Origin: an uncultured Prevotella sp.
GTDB taxonomy: Bacteria > Bacteroidota > Bacteroidia > Bacteroidales > Bacteroidaceae
Direction: 5' to 3'
Assembly: GCA_900546575.1 (NCBI GenBank)
Contig: URDM01000036.1
Location: 1-28,024 of the forward strand
Length of the DNA stretch: 28,024 bases
Both the position numbers and the translations under genes were made by a program. Position 1 is the first letter of the stretch. Each line of letters begins with the position of its first letter. Shown piece by piece: positions 8,015 to 15,072 of this stretch. Under the pieces are notes generated by a model. It made no database searches. It had not been told where the DNA came from and was given only the letters and a program-made list of their open reading frames with translations.

Positions 8015-8815
8015 CTATTTCTGTAGCATTTGCTTGAGTGCCAAAGGCGGGTTTTCTTCCTTCATAAAGCGTTCACCCATGAGGAAACCATGATAGCCTG
8101 CCATGCGCAAAGCCTCAAGAGTGGCGGCATCCTTCAGTCCGCTTTCGCTTACGCGGCAAGTGTCTTCGGGCAGACGACTGGCAAGGTGGAACGATGTCTG
8201 CACATCGGTGTGAAACGTCCCGAGGTTGCGATTGTTCACTCCCGACATATCAGGCTGCAAGTCGGCATATTCGGTGTCGGCTTCGCTATGCATTTCGAGC
8301 AGCACCTCAAGGTTGAGGTCGTGCGCCATATTGAGCAGAGCGCGACACTCGTCCTTCTTCAGGCAGGCTGCAATCAGAAGCACAGCCGAGGCTCCGCAGA
8401 GCCGAGCCTGAAAGAGCTGGTATTCGTCGACGACAAAATTCTTGTAGAGTATGGGCAGCGTAACGCCACTCTTGCGTGCCTTAAGTATGTCGCTGTCGTC
8501 GCCTCCGAAGTAAGGAGCGTCGGTGAGTATGCTCAGTGCCGAAGCTCCCGACTGCTGATAGCCCAGTGGAATCTGTGCCGAATCGGCATTCTGCTTTATC
8601 CATCCCTTCGACGGCGAGCGACGTTTGAACTCGGCTATTATGCCCGTCTGACTGCTCTTCAGAGCCTGGCTCATCGACGGCACGGATATGCCTTGCTGCA
8701 TGAGCAGCTCCACCTCCTGGTGTATGGTGCGCTCGGTGTGGCGTGCCTTCATTTGTTCGATGTCGACACGCTTGCGTGCTACGATTTCTTCTAATATATC
8801 CATAATAAATGCCAT
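8015..8815 (-). CDS. trpC: Indole-3-glycerol phosphate synthase
   Basis: 266 residues, typical of single-function TrpC. It closes the indole ring from CdRP with loss of CO2. Motifs in order are IIAEFKRRSPSKG (catalytic Lys64), the second catalytic Lys125 in PILYKNFVVD, VLLEMHSEAD, GVNNRNLGTF, and SESGLKDAATLEAL with MAGYHGFLMGERFM for the phosphate site. The ATG at 8815 is used; the ATG at 8803 (MDILEEIVARKR) matches the usual family N-terminus at least as well. It follows trpD by 56 bp containing a GC-rich hairpin and precedes the 22-bp tandem array. Confidence 0.96.
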   Translation of the reverse strand: MAFIMDILEEIVARKRVDIEQMKARHTERTIHQEVELLMQQGISVPSMSQALKSSQTGIIAEFKRRSPSKGWIKQNADSAQIPLGYQQSGASALSILTDAPYFGGDDSDILKARKSGVTLPILYKNFVVDEYQLFQARLCGASAVLLIAACLKKDECRALLNMAHDLNLEVLLEMHSEADTEYADLQPDMSGVNNRNLGTFHTDVQTSFHLASRLPEDTCRVSESGLKDAATLEALRMAGYHGFLMGERFMKEENPPLALKQMLQK

Positions 8816-8835
8816 AAGCTATGGTACATACCGCT

Positions 8836-8856
8836 CCCCTCCCTGTTGGGGAGGGG
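8836..8856. repeat. GC-rich hairpin repeat in the trpD-trpC gap
   Basis: CCCCTCCC (8836-8843) pairs with GGGAGGGG (8849-8856) and is followed by GGCTGGGGGTAGGG (about 8855-8868). The base composition differs sharply from the flanks. From memory, similar CCCTCCC/GGGAGGGGCTGGGGGTAGGG strings recur in Bacteroidetes intergenic DNA; only the hairpin is shown by this window. Confidence 0.6.
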
Positions 8857-8871
8857 CTGGGGGTAGGGCCT

Positions 8872-9879
8872 TTATCCGTTAATCTCCCTAAACTTCTTGA
8901 ACGTTGCCAAGGCTCGTCCGCTCTCTATCGACTCGCGTGCTATGTCTATACATTCCTCAATGGGTTTCAGTCCGCGTTCGAATGTCTGTATACCGAATGC
9001 CGCATTGGCTATCACGATGTTCTTCTGTGCAGGCAGCGCACGGTTTTCAAGCACTGCATCGAATATCTGTGCGGCTTCCTTTTCGGTGGCACCTGCTACG
9101 AGTTCTTCGGGCTTTGCCTTCTGCATACCGAGATCGGAGGGCGAGAAGATGCGCTCATAGGTATTGGTGGCAACCTTGAAGTCGCCCGTAAGCGAAATCT
9201 CGTCGTATCCGTCGATGCTGTTGACTATGGCATAGTCTACGCCCAGACGATGGTAGACCTCGCTGTAGAGTTTCATCTGACTGAGTGTGGCTACGCCCAA
9301 CAGCTGACACTTGGGCTGCGAAGGATTGACCAGCGGACCGAGCAGATTGAAGCAAGTAGGAAACTGCAACGCCTTGCGTATCGGGCCGACAAACTTCATT
9401 GCCTTGGCAAAGAGCTGTGCATGCAGATATACTATGCCGCACTCGTTGATGGAACGGTTGAGCTTGTCTATGTCGGCAGTGAACTTCACGCCGTGCTGTT
9501 CGATGACGTTCGACGCCCCGGAGGTAGAAGTGGCAGAATAGTTGCCGTGCTTTGCCACCTTGTATCCAGCTCCTGCTATGACAAAACATGAAGTGGTGGA
9601 AATGTTGAATGTGTTCTTGCGGTCGCCTCCGGTGCCTACTACGTCGATGTAACGGTCGCAGTCTAGTACGGCAGGAACTCCCGTTTCGAGTATTCCGTCG
9701 CGAAATCCAAGCAGTTCGTCTACCGTTACGCCACGCATCTGGAGCGCTGTGAGCAGTGCAGAAATCTGTTCGCTGGGATATTCGTCGCGTGTTATACCAA
9801 GCAGAATGTCCTTTGTCTCCTGACGGCTGAGCTTCTCGCCGCCGAGAACCTTTTCCAAAATCAACTTCATTGTTGCCAT
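8872..9879 (-). CDS. trpD: Anthranilate phosphoribosyltransferase
   Basis: 335 residues, the usual length for a stand-alone TrpD. It transfers the phosphoribosyl group of PRPP to anthranilate. The PRPP and magnesium-binding motif GTGGDRKNTFNISTTS starts at residue 82, KHGN is at 110-113, and SGASNVIEQHG follows. There is no fused TrpG domain. The ATG at 9879 is preceded by AAAAGGA seven bases upstream, a rare recognisable ribosome-binding site in this window, which favours it over Met4 (9870). It is the first structural gene after the leader-peptide attenuator, so its expression should be the most directly Trp-controlled. Confidence 0.96.
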   Translation of the reverse strand: MATMKLILEKVLGGEKLSRQETKDILLGITRDEYPSEQISALLTALQMRGVTVDELLGFRDGILETGVPAVLDCDRYIDVVGTGGDRKNTFNISTTSCFVIAGAGYKVAKHGNYSATSTSGASNVIEQHGVKFTADIDKLNRSINECGIVYLHAQLFAKAMKFVGPIRKALQFPTCFNLLGPLVNPSQPKCQLLGVATLSQMKLYSEVYHRLGVDYAIVNSIDGYDEISLTGDFKVATNTYERIFSPSDLGMQKAKPEELVAGATEKEAAQIFDAVLENRALPAQKNIVIANAAFGIQTFERGLKPIEECIDIARESIESGRALATFKKFREING

Positions 9880-9933
9880 ATTATTATCCTTTTAAATGTT
9901 GTCAACTGTTATAACTCCCTTGAATAGGGATAT

Positions 9934-9961
9934 AAAAAAAACCTGTCGCGTGAGCGGCAGG
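9934..9961 (-). terminator. Attenuator terminator of the trp operon
   Basis: On the minus strand CCTGCCGC (9961-9954), loop TCAC, GCGACAGG (9949-9942), then eight U residues (9941-9934). The stem is 8 bp with one C.A mismatch and ends 54 nt before the trpD ATG. As an intrinsic terminator placed between a leader ORF and the first gene, it fits transcription attenuation. Confidence 0.85.
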
Positions 9962-10066
9962 CCTGTCTTATTATCTCTATATACGAAAATAATGCGTAGG
10001 TGCTATCTTCTCACGACTTTAGAAATCTTGAGCTACGCCACCACCAGAATGTAAGCTGTGCATTAT
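9942..10066 (-). promoter_or_regulatory. trp attenuator: mutually exclusive leader RNA pairings
   Basis: Three pairings can be drawn in the leader RNA. (1) GCGTAG just after the Trp codons (about 10037-10032, offset by the last Trp base) pairs with CTACGC (9999-9994), and AATAATGC right after the leader ATG pairs with GCATTATT (9995-9988). (2) The antiterminator: GTCGTGAG (10017-10010), overlapping the leader stop, pairs with CTCACGCGAC (9954-9945) with a 2-nt bulge. (3) The terminator 9961-9942, which needs the same 9954-9945 bases. A ribosome stalled at the Trp codons would cover pairing 1 and leave the antiterminator strand free; a ribosome reaching the stop codon would cover that strand and allow termination. 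Confidence 0.75.
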
Positions 10067-10070
10067 TCAT
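10011..10070 (-). CDS. trpL: trp operon leader peptide
   Basis: A 19-codon ORF, MNNAQLTFWWWRSSRFLKS, ending in TGA at 10013-10011. Codons 9-11 (10046-10038) are three consecutive Trp codons. Tryptophan is the rarest amino acid, so three in a row in a tiny ORF directly upstream of a terminator and a complete trp operon is very unlikely by chance. Its function is to be translated rather than to act as a protein: low charged tRNA-Trp stalls the ribosome and prevents the downstream terminator from forming. The ORF starts about 30 nt after the predicted transcription start. It has no Shine-Dalgarno. Confidence 0.92.
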   Translation of the reverse strand: MNNAQLTFWWWRSSRFLKS

Positions 10071-10106
10071 ATACTGTATTCTTTTAATTAGTAATCTATT
10101 CGATTA

Positions 10107-10137
10107 CAAAAGTAAGAAATAAATATCAATCCACAAG
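10107..10137 (-). promoter_or_regulatory. trp operon promoter
   Basis: On the minus strand TACTTTTG (10114-10107) is an exact TAnnTTTG -7 element, preceded by a 19-bp spacer and CTTG (10137-10134) at the -33 position. The predicted start is near 10100, just upstream of the leader ORF at 10070. Confidence 0.75.
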
Positions 10138-10319
10138 TTTTTTGAACACTTTTTTATCCAATCACTGATATTTTGTTCGATTTAGTGTATTCTGAGTATA
10201 AAAATGTATTATTACACCTTTATTATATAGGAAAAAATAAAATGCGCCAGAATATAATAATAAACAATCATCGTCGTTAATGATAATAAAGACGTAATAA
10301 CAAACAAAACATTTCGCCT

Positions 10320-10445
10320 ATGAAGATTTTTACCCCTGACGAGGCTCGACCCTCAGAACTTACGCTGAACATCATACGCCAGATAGCATACGCCTATCGG
10401 GTGATGAAAGGCGACGGACAAAACGAAGCGTATATGACAAACTAA
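10320..10445 (+). CDS. Conserved-looking 41-residue small protein
   Basis: ATG at 10320, TAA at 10443-10445. It begins MKIFTPDEARPSELTLNIIR and ends GQNEAYMTN; it is polar, with no signal peptide or membrane segment, and probably one amphipathic helix at about residues 12-30. Codon use resembles the flanking genes. I recall short Bacteroidales proteins with the pattern MKI..P.E..RPSE.TLN.IRQ.A..Y.V, so I think this is a real family of unknown function, but that recollection is not checked. It precedes rpe by 38 bp on the same strand and may be cotranscribed with it, and it is divergent from the trp leader. Confidence 0.62.
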   Translation: MKIFTPDEARPSELTLNIIRQIAYAYRVMKGDGQNEAYMTN

Positions 10446-10483
10446 TTGCTTAAAACTAATTTATAAAAAAGAACATCACTTAT

Positions 10484-11137
10484 ATGGAAACACTTATCTC
10501 ACCTTCGTTGCTGTCGGCCAACTTCATCAACCTCAAGAAGGACATCGAAATGATCAACAACAGTGAGGCCGACTGGCTTCATTTGGACATTATGGACGGC
10601 GTTTTCGTACCCAACATTTCTTTCGGCTTCCCCGTTATCGAGGCTGTGGCTAAGGAATGCAAGAAGCCGCTTGACGTGCATCTTATGATTGTACATCCCG
10701 AAAACTACATCAAGCAGGTGGCTGCTACGGGTGCAATGATGATGAATGTACACTTCGAGGCGTGCGTACACTTGCACCGCACCGTTCAGGAGATACATGC
10801 CGCAGGTATGAAAGCCGGCGTTACGCTCAATCCTTCTACTCCTATCTGCATGCTCGAGGACGTCATCAACGATGTTGACATGGTGCTGCTCATGAGCGTT
10901 AACCCTGGTTTCGGCGGACAGAAGTTCATTCCCGGTATCGTGGAAAAGACTCGACGACTGAAGCAGATGATTGAAGAGAAAGGCAGCAAGGCTCTGATTC
11001 AGATTGACGGTGGCGTAAATGACAAGACCGCACCGCTGCTTGTAGAAGCTGGAGCCGACGTATTGGTAAGCGGCAGCTACATATTCAAGGCAGCCGACCC
11101 GATAAAGACAATACACGAATTGAAGAACTGCAAATAA
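10484..11137 (+). CDS. rpe: Ribulose-phosphate 3-epimerase
   Basis: 217 residues, the standard length. It interconverts ribulose 5-phosphate and xylulose 5-phosphate in the pentose phosphate pathway. Conserved motifs are ISPSLLSANF at the N-terminus, WLHLDIMDGVFVPNISFG (catalytic Asp and metal ligands), DVHLMIVHPE, LMSVNPGFGGQKFI, QIDGGVNDKTAPLL (second catalytic Asp) and ADVLVSGSYIFKA for phosphate. A TIM-barrel fold is expected. The ATG at 10484 has no obvious Shine-Dalgarno. It is followed by a repeat-rich convergent gap toward clcA. Confidence 0.97.
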   Translation: METLISPSLLSANFINLKKDIEMINNSEADWLHLDIMDGVFVPNISFGFPVIEAVAKECKKPLDVHLMIVHPENYIKQVAATGAMMMNVHFEACVHLHRTVQEIHAAGMKAGVTLNPSTPICMLEDVINDVDMVLLMSVNPGFGGQKFIPGIVEKTRRLKQMIEEKGSKALIQIDGGVNDKTAPLLVEAGADVLVSGSYIFKAADPIKTIHELKNCK

Positions 11138-11146
11138 TTTTTAGTT

Positions 11147-11177
11147 CATCTGATATTTCGAGTAATAATATCAGATG
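11147..11177 (+). terminator. Hairpin after rpe
   Basis: CATCTGATATT (11147-11157) pairs with AATATCAGATG (11167-11177). A competing pairing uses TTCATCTG (11145-11152) with CAGATGAA (11188-11195). The U-tract is weak, so terminator activity is plausible but not certain. Confidence 0.5.
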
Positions 11178-11218
11178 TTCAAGTTTTCAGATGAATTGGC
11201 ACTACAAATAGTAGGAGG

Positions 11219-11369
11219 CTATGGCGTCCCCGCCATAGTCTGAGCAGACTGCCGATACATTCTTATTGTTGGTTTTTCACACCGCTGCTTGCTCAGGAGG
11301 ATATATCAAAAATCAAAGCAGTACGCCCCAGAGGGGCAGAAGCACATAGCCCAGGGCAACACCCTGGGG
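11219..11369. repeat. Cluster of GC-rich hairpin repeats between rpe and clcA
   Basis: In order: CTATGGCG/CGCCATAG (11219-11238), GTCTGAGCAGAC (11238-11249), GCCCCAGAGGGGC (11325-11337) and CCCAGGG/CCCTGGG (11350-11368). No ORF with gene-like features is seen in 11138-11474. The strings resemble a widespread bacterial intergenic repeat with CAGGGCAACxCCCTGGG that I know from memory; copy number cannot be judged from this window. Confidence 0.65.
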
Positions 11370-11390
11370 TAACATATCATCAAAAACAAT

Positions 11391-11445
11391 ACGCCCTGTA
11401 AGGGCAAAAGCGTTAATTATCAATGCTTTTGCACTTACAGGGCGT
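11391..11445. terminator. Large bidirectional hairpin between convergent rpe and clcA
   Basis: ACGCCCTGTAAGGGCAAAAG plus C (11391-11411) pairs with the arm at 11425-11445 over 21 positions with one mismatch; the loop is 13 nt. It is symmetric and lies between convergent genes, so it may stop transcription both ways. The right arm is followed only by TTT. Confidence 0.6.
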
Positions 11446-11474
11446 TTTACGATTATCAATCCGTATTCTAAGAC

Positions 11475-13286
11475 TTACTCATTAGAGAAGTCAGCCACCA
11501 TCTTGCGATACATACTATAGGCACGCGAGCGCGATATGTATCCCGTTATATGACCTGCCGTATTCACTACCGGCAAATAGCTCGTGCCCTTAAGGTCGAA
11601 CTTGCGCATCACTTCTTCCATCGAATCACCCTCGGCTACCTGTGCTGCTATTGGCTGCATAAGCTGACGAACGGTGAACTTATTGTACAACTCGGCACGG
11701 AACATGACGTGGCGAATCTTCGTAATGTCTATCTCACCCAATATCGATCCGGCTGCATTGAGCACCGGAATGAAACTGGTGTGGCTCTTTGATATGGCGT
11801 TGACCAATCGTCCGAGCGGCATATCGGGGTCAACGGCTGTATAGTCGCGCTCTATCACGTTATCCATACTCATAAGCGTGAGCACCGACTTGTCTGTATG
11901 GTGGGTGACGAGCTTGCCCTCACGTGCCAAACGCATGGCATAAATGCTGTGAGGCTCGAAGATGCTTATCGTCATAACCGAACTTACTGCCACTATCATA
12001 AGCGGCATGAAGAGGTCGTAGCCGTTGGTTATCTCGGCTATGAGGAAGATACCCGTGAGCGGAGCATGCATTACACCTGCCATCACACCAGCCATTCCGA
12101 GCAACGTGAAGTTCTTCTCGGGAATATACGTTCCTACCTGATATATGTTCCAAAGACGTGAGAAGAGGAATCCGCTGAATGCACCTACGAACAGTGACGG
12201 GGCGAACGTTCCACCACAACCGCCTCCACCATTGGTGGCTGCCGTGGCAAAGGTCTTTGTGAAAATGACCAAGGCGATAAAGAGTATGAGCAGATGGCCG
12301 TTGCCATAGAACATCGAATTCTTGAGCACTTCGTTCCAGTCGGCTTCGCTCGAACCGTTGAGCAGAATATTGATGGCGCTATATCCTTCACCATAAAGTA
12401 CAGGAAAGAAGAATATCAGCGAACTCAACATCAGTCCGCCTAATGCCAACTTGCCCCAACGATGCTGCTTCATCCGCCCGAAAATGCCCTCGCATACAGA
12501 CATGGAGCGTATGAAGTAGAGGCTGACAAGTCCGCATACTACTCCAAGAATGATGCCGGCAGGTACACGTTCTACTACCCATCCGCTGTCAAGATGAAAG
12601 GTGAAGAGCGAGTCACTGCCCATAAATACGTATGTAAAGCACGTAGCTGTGACGGCAGCTGTAAGGATTGGAAGCAGCGAAGCCATACTAAGGTCTACCA
12701 TAAGGACTTCGAGCGTAAATACAAGTCCGGCTATCGGGGCCTTGAAGATACCGGCTATGGCAGCTGCGGCACCACATCCTACAAGCAGCATGAGCGTCTT
12801 GTTGTCCATACGGAAGAATCGTCCAAGATTGGAACCGATGGCTGAACCCGTAAGTACAATAGGTGCCTCGGCTCCTACCGAACCACCGAAACCGATTGTT
12901 ATGGCTGATGCAACTACCGAAGTCCAGCAGTTGTGAGCCTTAAGACGCGACTGCTTGGATGATATGGCGTATAGAATACGTGTGATACCGTGCGAAATGT
13001 TATCCTTGACAACGTAGCGTACAAACAACGAAGTCAAGAATATACCTACAACAGGAAACATAAGGTACATCCAGTTGAACGTGTTGGCATGGAAACGCGA
13101 CGTGAGCAACTGCTGTATCTCGTGTATGAGCGAGTGCAGAAGGAATGCGGCTACCGAGGCGAAGAAGCCGATGAAGAAAGCCAGGATTATCGTAGCCTGA
13201 CGATCACTAAGGTGCTTGATACGCCATTGGTAGAGTCGCAATCCAAGACTTCTTATTGCTGAAGTGCTTGAAACCGATTGTTGCAT
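11475..13286 (-). CDS. ClC-family chloride channel/transporter with two C-terminal CBS domains
   Basis: 603 residues: a ClC membrane domain (about 30-450) plus two CBS domains (about 474-530 and 538-595), the latter usually binding adenine nucleotides. Ion-pathway motifs are GAEAP at 138-142, with Glu140 equivalent to the gating glutamate of GREGP, GTFAP at 360-363, and a Tyr at 449 near the position of the chloride-coordinating Tyr. The first selectivity motif is SHGIT (98-102) rather than GSGIP. Aligning FKAPIAGLVFTLEVLMV with the E. coli FNAPLAGILFIIEEMRP puts Val194 at the internal proton glutamate, as in channel-type ClCs. It starts 3 bp after the tsaC stop, so the two are cotranscribed. 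Passive channel versus exchanger is unresolved. Confidence 0.93.
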   Translation of the reverse strand: MQQSVSSTSAIRSLGLRLYQWRIKHLSDRQATIILAFFIGFFASVAAFLLHSLIHEIQQLLTSRFHANTFNWMYLMFPVVGIFLTSLFVRYVVKDNISHGITRILYAISSKQSRLKAHNCWTSVVASAITIGFGGSVGAEAPIVLTGSAIGSNLGRFFRMDNKTLMLLVGCGAAAAIAGIFKAPIAGLVFTLEVLMVDLSMASLLPILTAAVTATCFTYVFMGSDSLFTFHLDSGWVVERVPAGIILGVVCGLVSLYFIRSMSVCEGIFGRMKQHRWGKLALGGLMLSSLIFFFPVLYGEGYSAINILLNGSSEADWNEVLKNSMFYGNGHLLILFIALVIFTKTFATAATNGGGGCGGTFAPSLFVGAFSGFLFSRLWNIYQVGTYIPEKNFTLLGMAGVMAGVMHAPLTGIFLIAEITNGYDLFMPLMIVAVSSVMTISIFEPHSIYAMRLAREGKLVTHHTDKSVLTLMSMDNVIERDYTAVDPDMPLGRLVNAISKSHTSFIPVLNAAGSILGEIDITKIRHVMFRAELYNKFTVRQLMQPIAAQVAEGDSMEEVMRKFDLKGTSYLPVVNTAGHITGYISRSRAYSMYRKMVADFSNE

Positions 13287-13289
13287 CTC

Positions 13290-13859
13290 TTACTTTCTGA
13301 TAATTGTTACTCTACCGTCCTTGGTAAGCTTTATGATACTGCTCGGCTTGTGCGGCTTGTGTTCCTGACGACGGGTCCAGCAGACATAATCTACCGCCTC
13401 AAGTATCTCAGGCGATATGTCGCAATAGTTCTGGGCAGCAGGCTCACCGCTTATATTGGCACTTGTGCTGACTATGGCTTTCTGAAATCTATAGCACAAC
13501 TCTTTAGAGAAAGGTTCGTTGGTGACGCGCAATCCTATGCTGCCATCCTCGGCAATGAGGTTGGGAGCAAGGTTTACAGCACCGTCAAGAATAACTGTCG
13601 TTGGCTTGTCTGACAATTCCATAAGGTCCCATGCCACCGAAGGAACATCGCGTACATAACGCTGTACACGGTCAACGGAGTCGGCAAGGCATATTAACGC
13701 CTTGGAATCATCACGATGTTTGATCTTATAGATTTTAGCTACAGCTTCGGCATTGGTGGCATCGCAGCCCAATCCCCAAACAGTATCTGTAGGATAGAGT
13801 ATCACCCCACCCTTCTTCATTGCATCAATGGCATTCTTGATATCTTCTTTCTGTGTCAT
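13290..13859 (-). CDS. L-threonylcarbamoyladenylate synthase (TsaC/Sua5/YwlC family)
   Basis: 189 residues, matching the short TsaC-type form without the Sua5 C-terminal domain. It makes threonylcarbamoyl-AMP for the t6A37 modification of ANN-decoding tRNAs. Family features are GGVILYPTDTVWGLGCDA (17-34), the KHR motif (47-49) in KIKHRDDSKAL, PTTVIL, IGLRVTNEPF and the STSANISGEP signature. The ATG at 13859 gives the expected N-terminus. It heads a two-gene unit with the ClC gene 3 bp downstream, and its own TAACTTTG element lies 44 bp upstream, divergent from fmt. Confidence 0.95.
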   Translation of the reverse strand: MTQKEDIKNAIDAMKKGGVILYPTDTVWGLGCDATNAEAVAKIYKIKHRDDSKALICLADSVDRVQRYVRDVPSVAWDLMELSDKPTTVILDGAVNLAPNLIAEDGSIGLRVTNEPFSKELCYRFQKAIVSTSANISGEPAAQNYCDISPEILEAVDYVCWTRRQEHKPHKPSSIIKLTKDGRVTIIRK

Positions 13860-13902
13860 CGTTTTTTATATTTTAGTGTGTGTTTACTTCTTATACAACG
13901 CG

Positions 13903-13936
13903 CAAAGTTACGTATTTTTAAGCACAAACCGTCAAC
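13903..13936 (-). promoter_or_regulatory. Promoter of tsaC-clcA
   Basis: TAACTTTG on the minus strand (13910-13903) matches TAnnTTTG. A TTGAC (13936-13932) sits about 21 bp upstream as a possible -33 element. It overlaps the divergent fmt promoter region. Confidence 0.6.
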
Positions 13937-13954
13937 GATACAACGAAAAAACAC

Positions 13955-13962
13955 TACCTTTG
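13955..13962 (+). promoter_or_regulatory. -7 element of the fmt promoter
   Basis: TACCTTTG at 13955-13962 is an exact TAnnTTTG. No clear TTTG is found at the expected -33 distance. Transcription would start about 15-18 nt before the fmt ATG. Confidence 0.6.
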
Positions 13963-13985
13963 CATACAAAACAATAAAAGAAACG

Positions 13986-14966
13986 ATGGAAAAGAAAGAC
14001 TTACGCATAGTATTTATGGGAACTCCTGAGTTTGCTGTGGGTTCGCTCAAGCTGCTTGTGGAGAACGGATATAATGTTGTAGCGGTTGTGACTCAACCCG
14101 ACAAACCCGTAGGACGCCACGGATCTGTACTGCGCGCTTCGGCTGTTAAGGAATATGCTTTGGAGCACGGATTGCCCGTATTGCAACCGGTAAAGATGAA
14201 AGACCCTGAATTTGTAGAACAGTTGCGAGAGTACAACGCCGACTTGCAGGTAGTGGTAGCGTTCCGTATGTTGCCCGAGGTGGTATGGGATATGCCACGA
14301 TTTGGTACGTTCAACGTACATGCCGCATTGCTGCCACAATACCGCGGAGCCGCTCCTATCAACTGGGCTGTCATCAACGGCGAGACTAAGACGGGTGTCA
14401 CTACCTTCTTCCTCGACCATGACATAGACACCGGACGCATCATCATGCAGCACGAATTCCCCATTCCTGACGACGCTGATGTGGAATACGTTTATGACGG
14501 ACTTATGGAATTGGGCGCAGGCATATGTCAGGACACTGTCGACCTTGTTATTTCTACCGATGGCAATGTTCCTTCTCAGCCGCAACGTGAGGACATTGAA
14601 CTGAAGGCTGCGCCCAAGATATTCAAGGAAACATGTCAGATAGACTGGAACAATAACGCCAAACGCATCTACGACTTTGTGCGCGGACTCAGTCCTTATC
14701 CCGGTACGTGGACCACACTTGCATCTAACAGCGAGACAGAAAAGACAGATGCAAGCGTAATGAAGATATTCAAGACTGCAAAAACGGGTACAAGTTGCGC
14801 CGGCGTAGAACCAGGAACACTTAAGACAGAAAGCAATCATCTGCTGGTTGCAACCAACGACGAATGGCTCGACATAGTAGAACTGCAAGCGGCTGGAAAG
14901 AAACGCATGGCTGCACGCGACTTCCTTAACGGATTCAAGCATATTGCCGACATGCACATGAAATAA
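13986..14966 (+). CDS. fmt: Methionyl-tRNA formyltransferase
   Basis: 326 residues from the ATG at 13986. The frame stays open back to 13716, but that stretch crosses the divergent promoters and tsaC, so the longer start is rejected. It formylates the initiator Met-tRNA using 10-formyl-THF. The N-terminal catalytic domain shows RIVFMGTPEFAV, VTQPDKPVGR, and the core FNVHAALLPQYRGAAPINWA (catalytic Asn and His), followed by FLDHDIDTG, which carries the catalytic Asp. The C-terminal OB-like domain (about 215-326) has the expected IDWNNNAKRIYDFVRGLSPYPGTW motif. It is a single gene with two hairpins after its stop. Confidence 0.97.
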   Translation: MEKKDLRIVFMGTPEFAVGSLKLLVENGYNVVAVVTQPDKPVGRHGSVLRASAVKEYALEHGLPVLQPVKMKDPEFVEQLREYNADLQVVVAFRMLPEVVWDMPRFGTFNVHAALLPQYRGAAPINWAVINGETKTGVTTFFLDHDIDTGRIIMQHEFPIPDDADVEYVYDGLMELGAGICQDTVDLVISTDGNVPSQPQREDIELKAAPKIFKETCQIDWNNNAKRIYDFVRGLSPYPGTWTTLASNSETEKTDASVMKIFKTAKTGTSCAGVEPGTLKTESNHLLVATNDEWLDIVELQAAGKKRMAARDFLNGFKHIADMHMK

Positions 14967-14988
14967 ACAATAGCAAGCAAAAAAAATT

Positions 14989-15026
14989 GGGATGCCTTCC
15001 ATATAGCATGGAAAGCATCCCTTTCT
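14989..15026. terminator. Terminator after fmt (likely bidirectional)
   Basis: Left arm 14989-15002 (GGGATGCCTTCCAT) pairs with 15008-15021 (ATGGAAAGCATCCC) with one C.A mismatch and a 5-nt loop. TTTCTT follows on the plus strand, and on the minus strand the A-run at 14979-14986 supplies a U-tract, so it may also end the convergent glycogen operon. Confidence 0.8.
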
Positions 15027-15045
15027 TATTAACCAATATTTATAC

Positions 15046-15070
15046 AAGAACCCTTAACGGGTGTTCTTTT
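15046..15070 (+). terminator. Second, weaker terminator downstream of fmt
   Basis: AAGAACCC (15046-15053) pairs with GGG..TTCTT (15059-15068) with a 2-nt bulge, followed by T residues up to 15071. It ends immediately before the stop codon of the convergent GH57 gene. Confidence 0.5.
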
Positions 15071-15072
15071 TA

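Noticed and set aside
7106..8794. Long plus-strand frames opposite trpF and trpC
   Set aside because: They overlap conserved trp genes in antisense and run through the non-coding 22-bp tandem array.
14001..15047. 348-residue open frame opposite fmt
   Set aside because: It is fully antisense to fmt, which has all its catalytic motifs, and it has Cys/Tyr/Val-rich composition typical of an antisense shadow.
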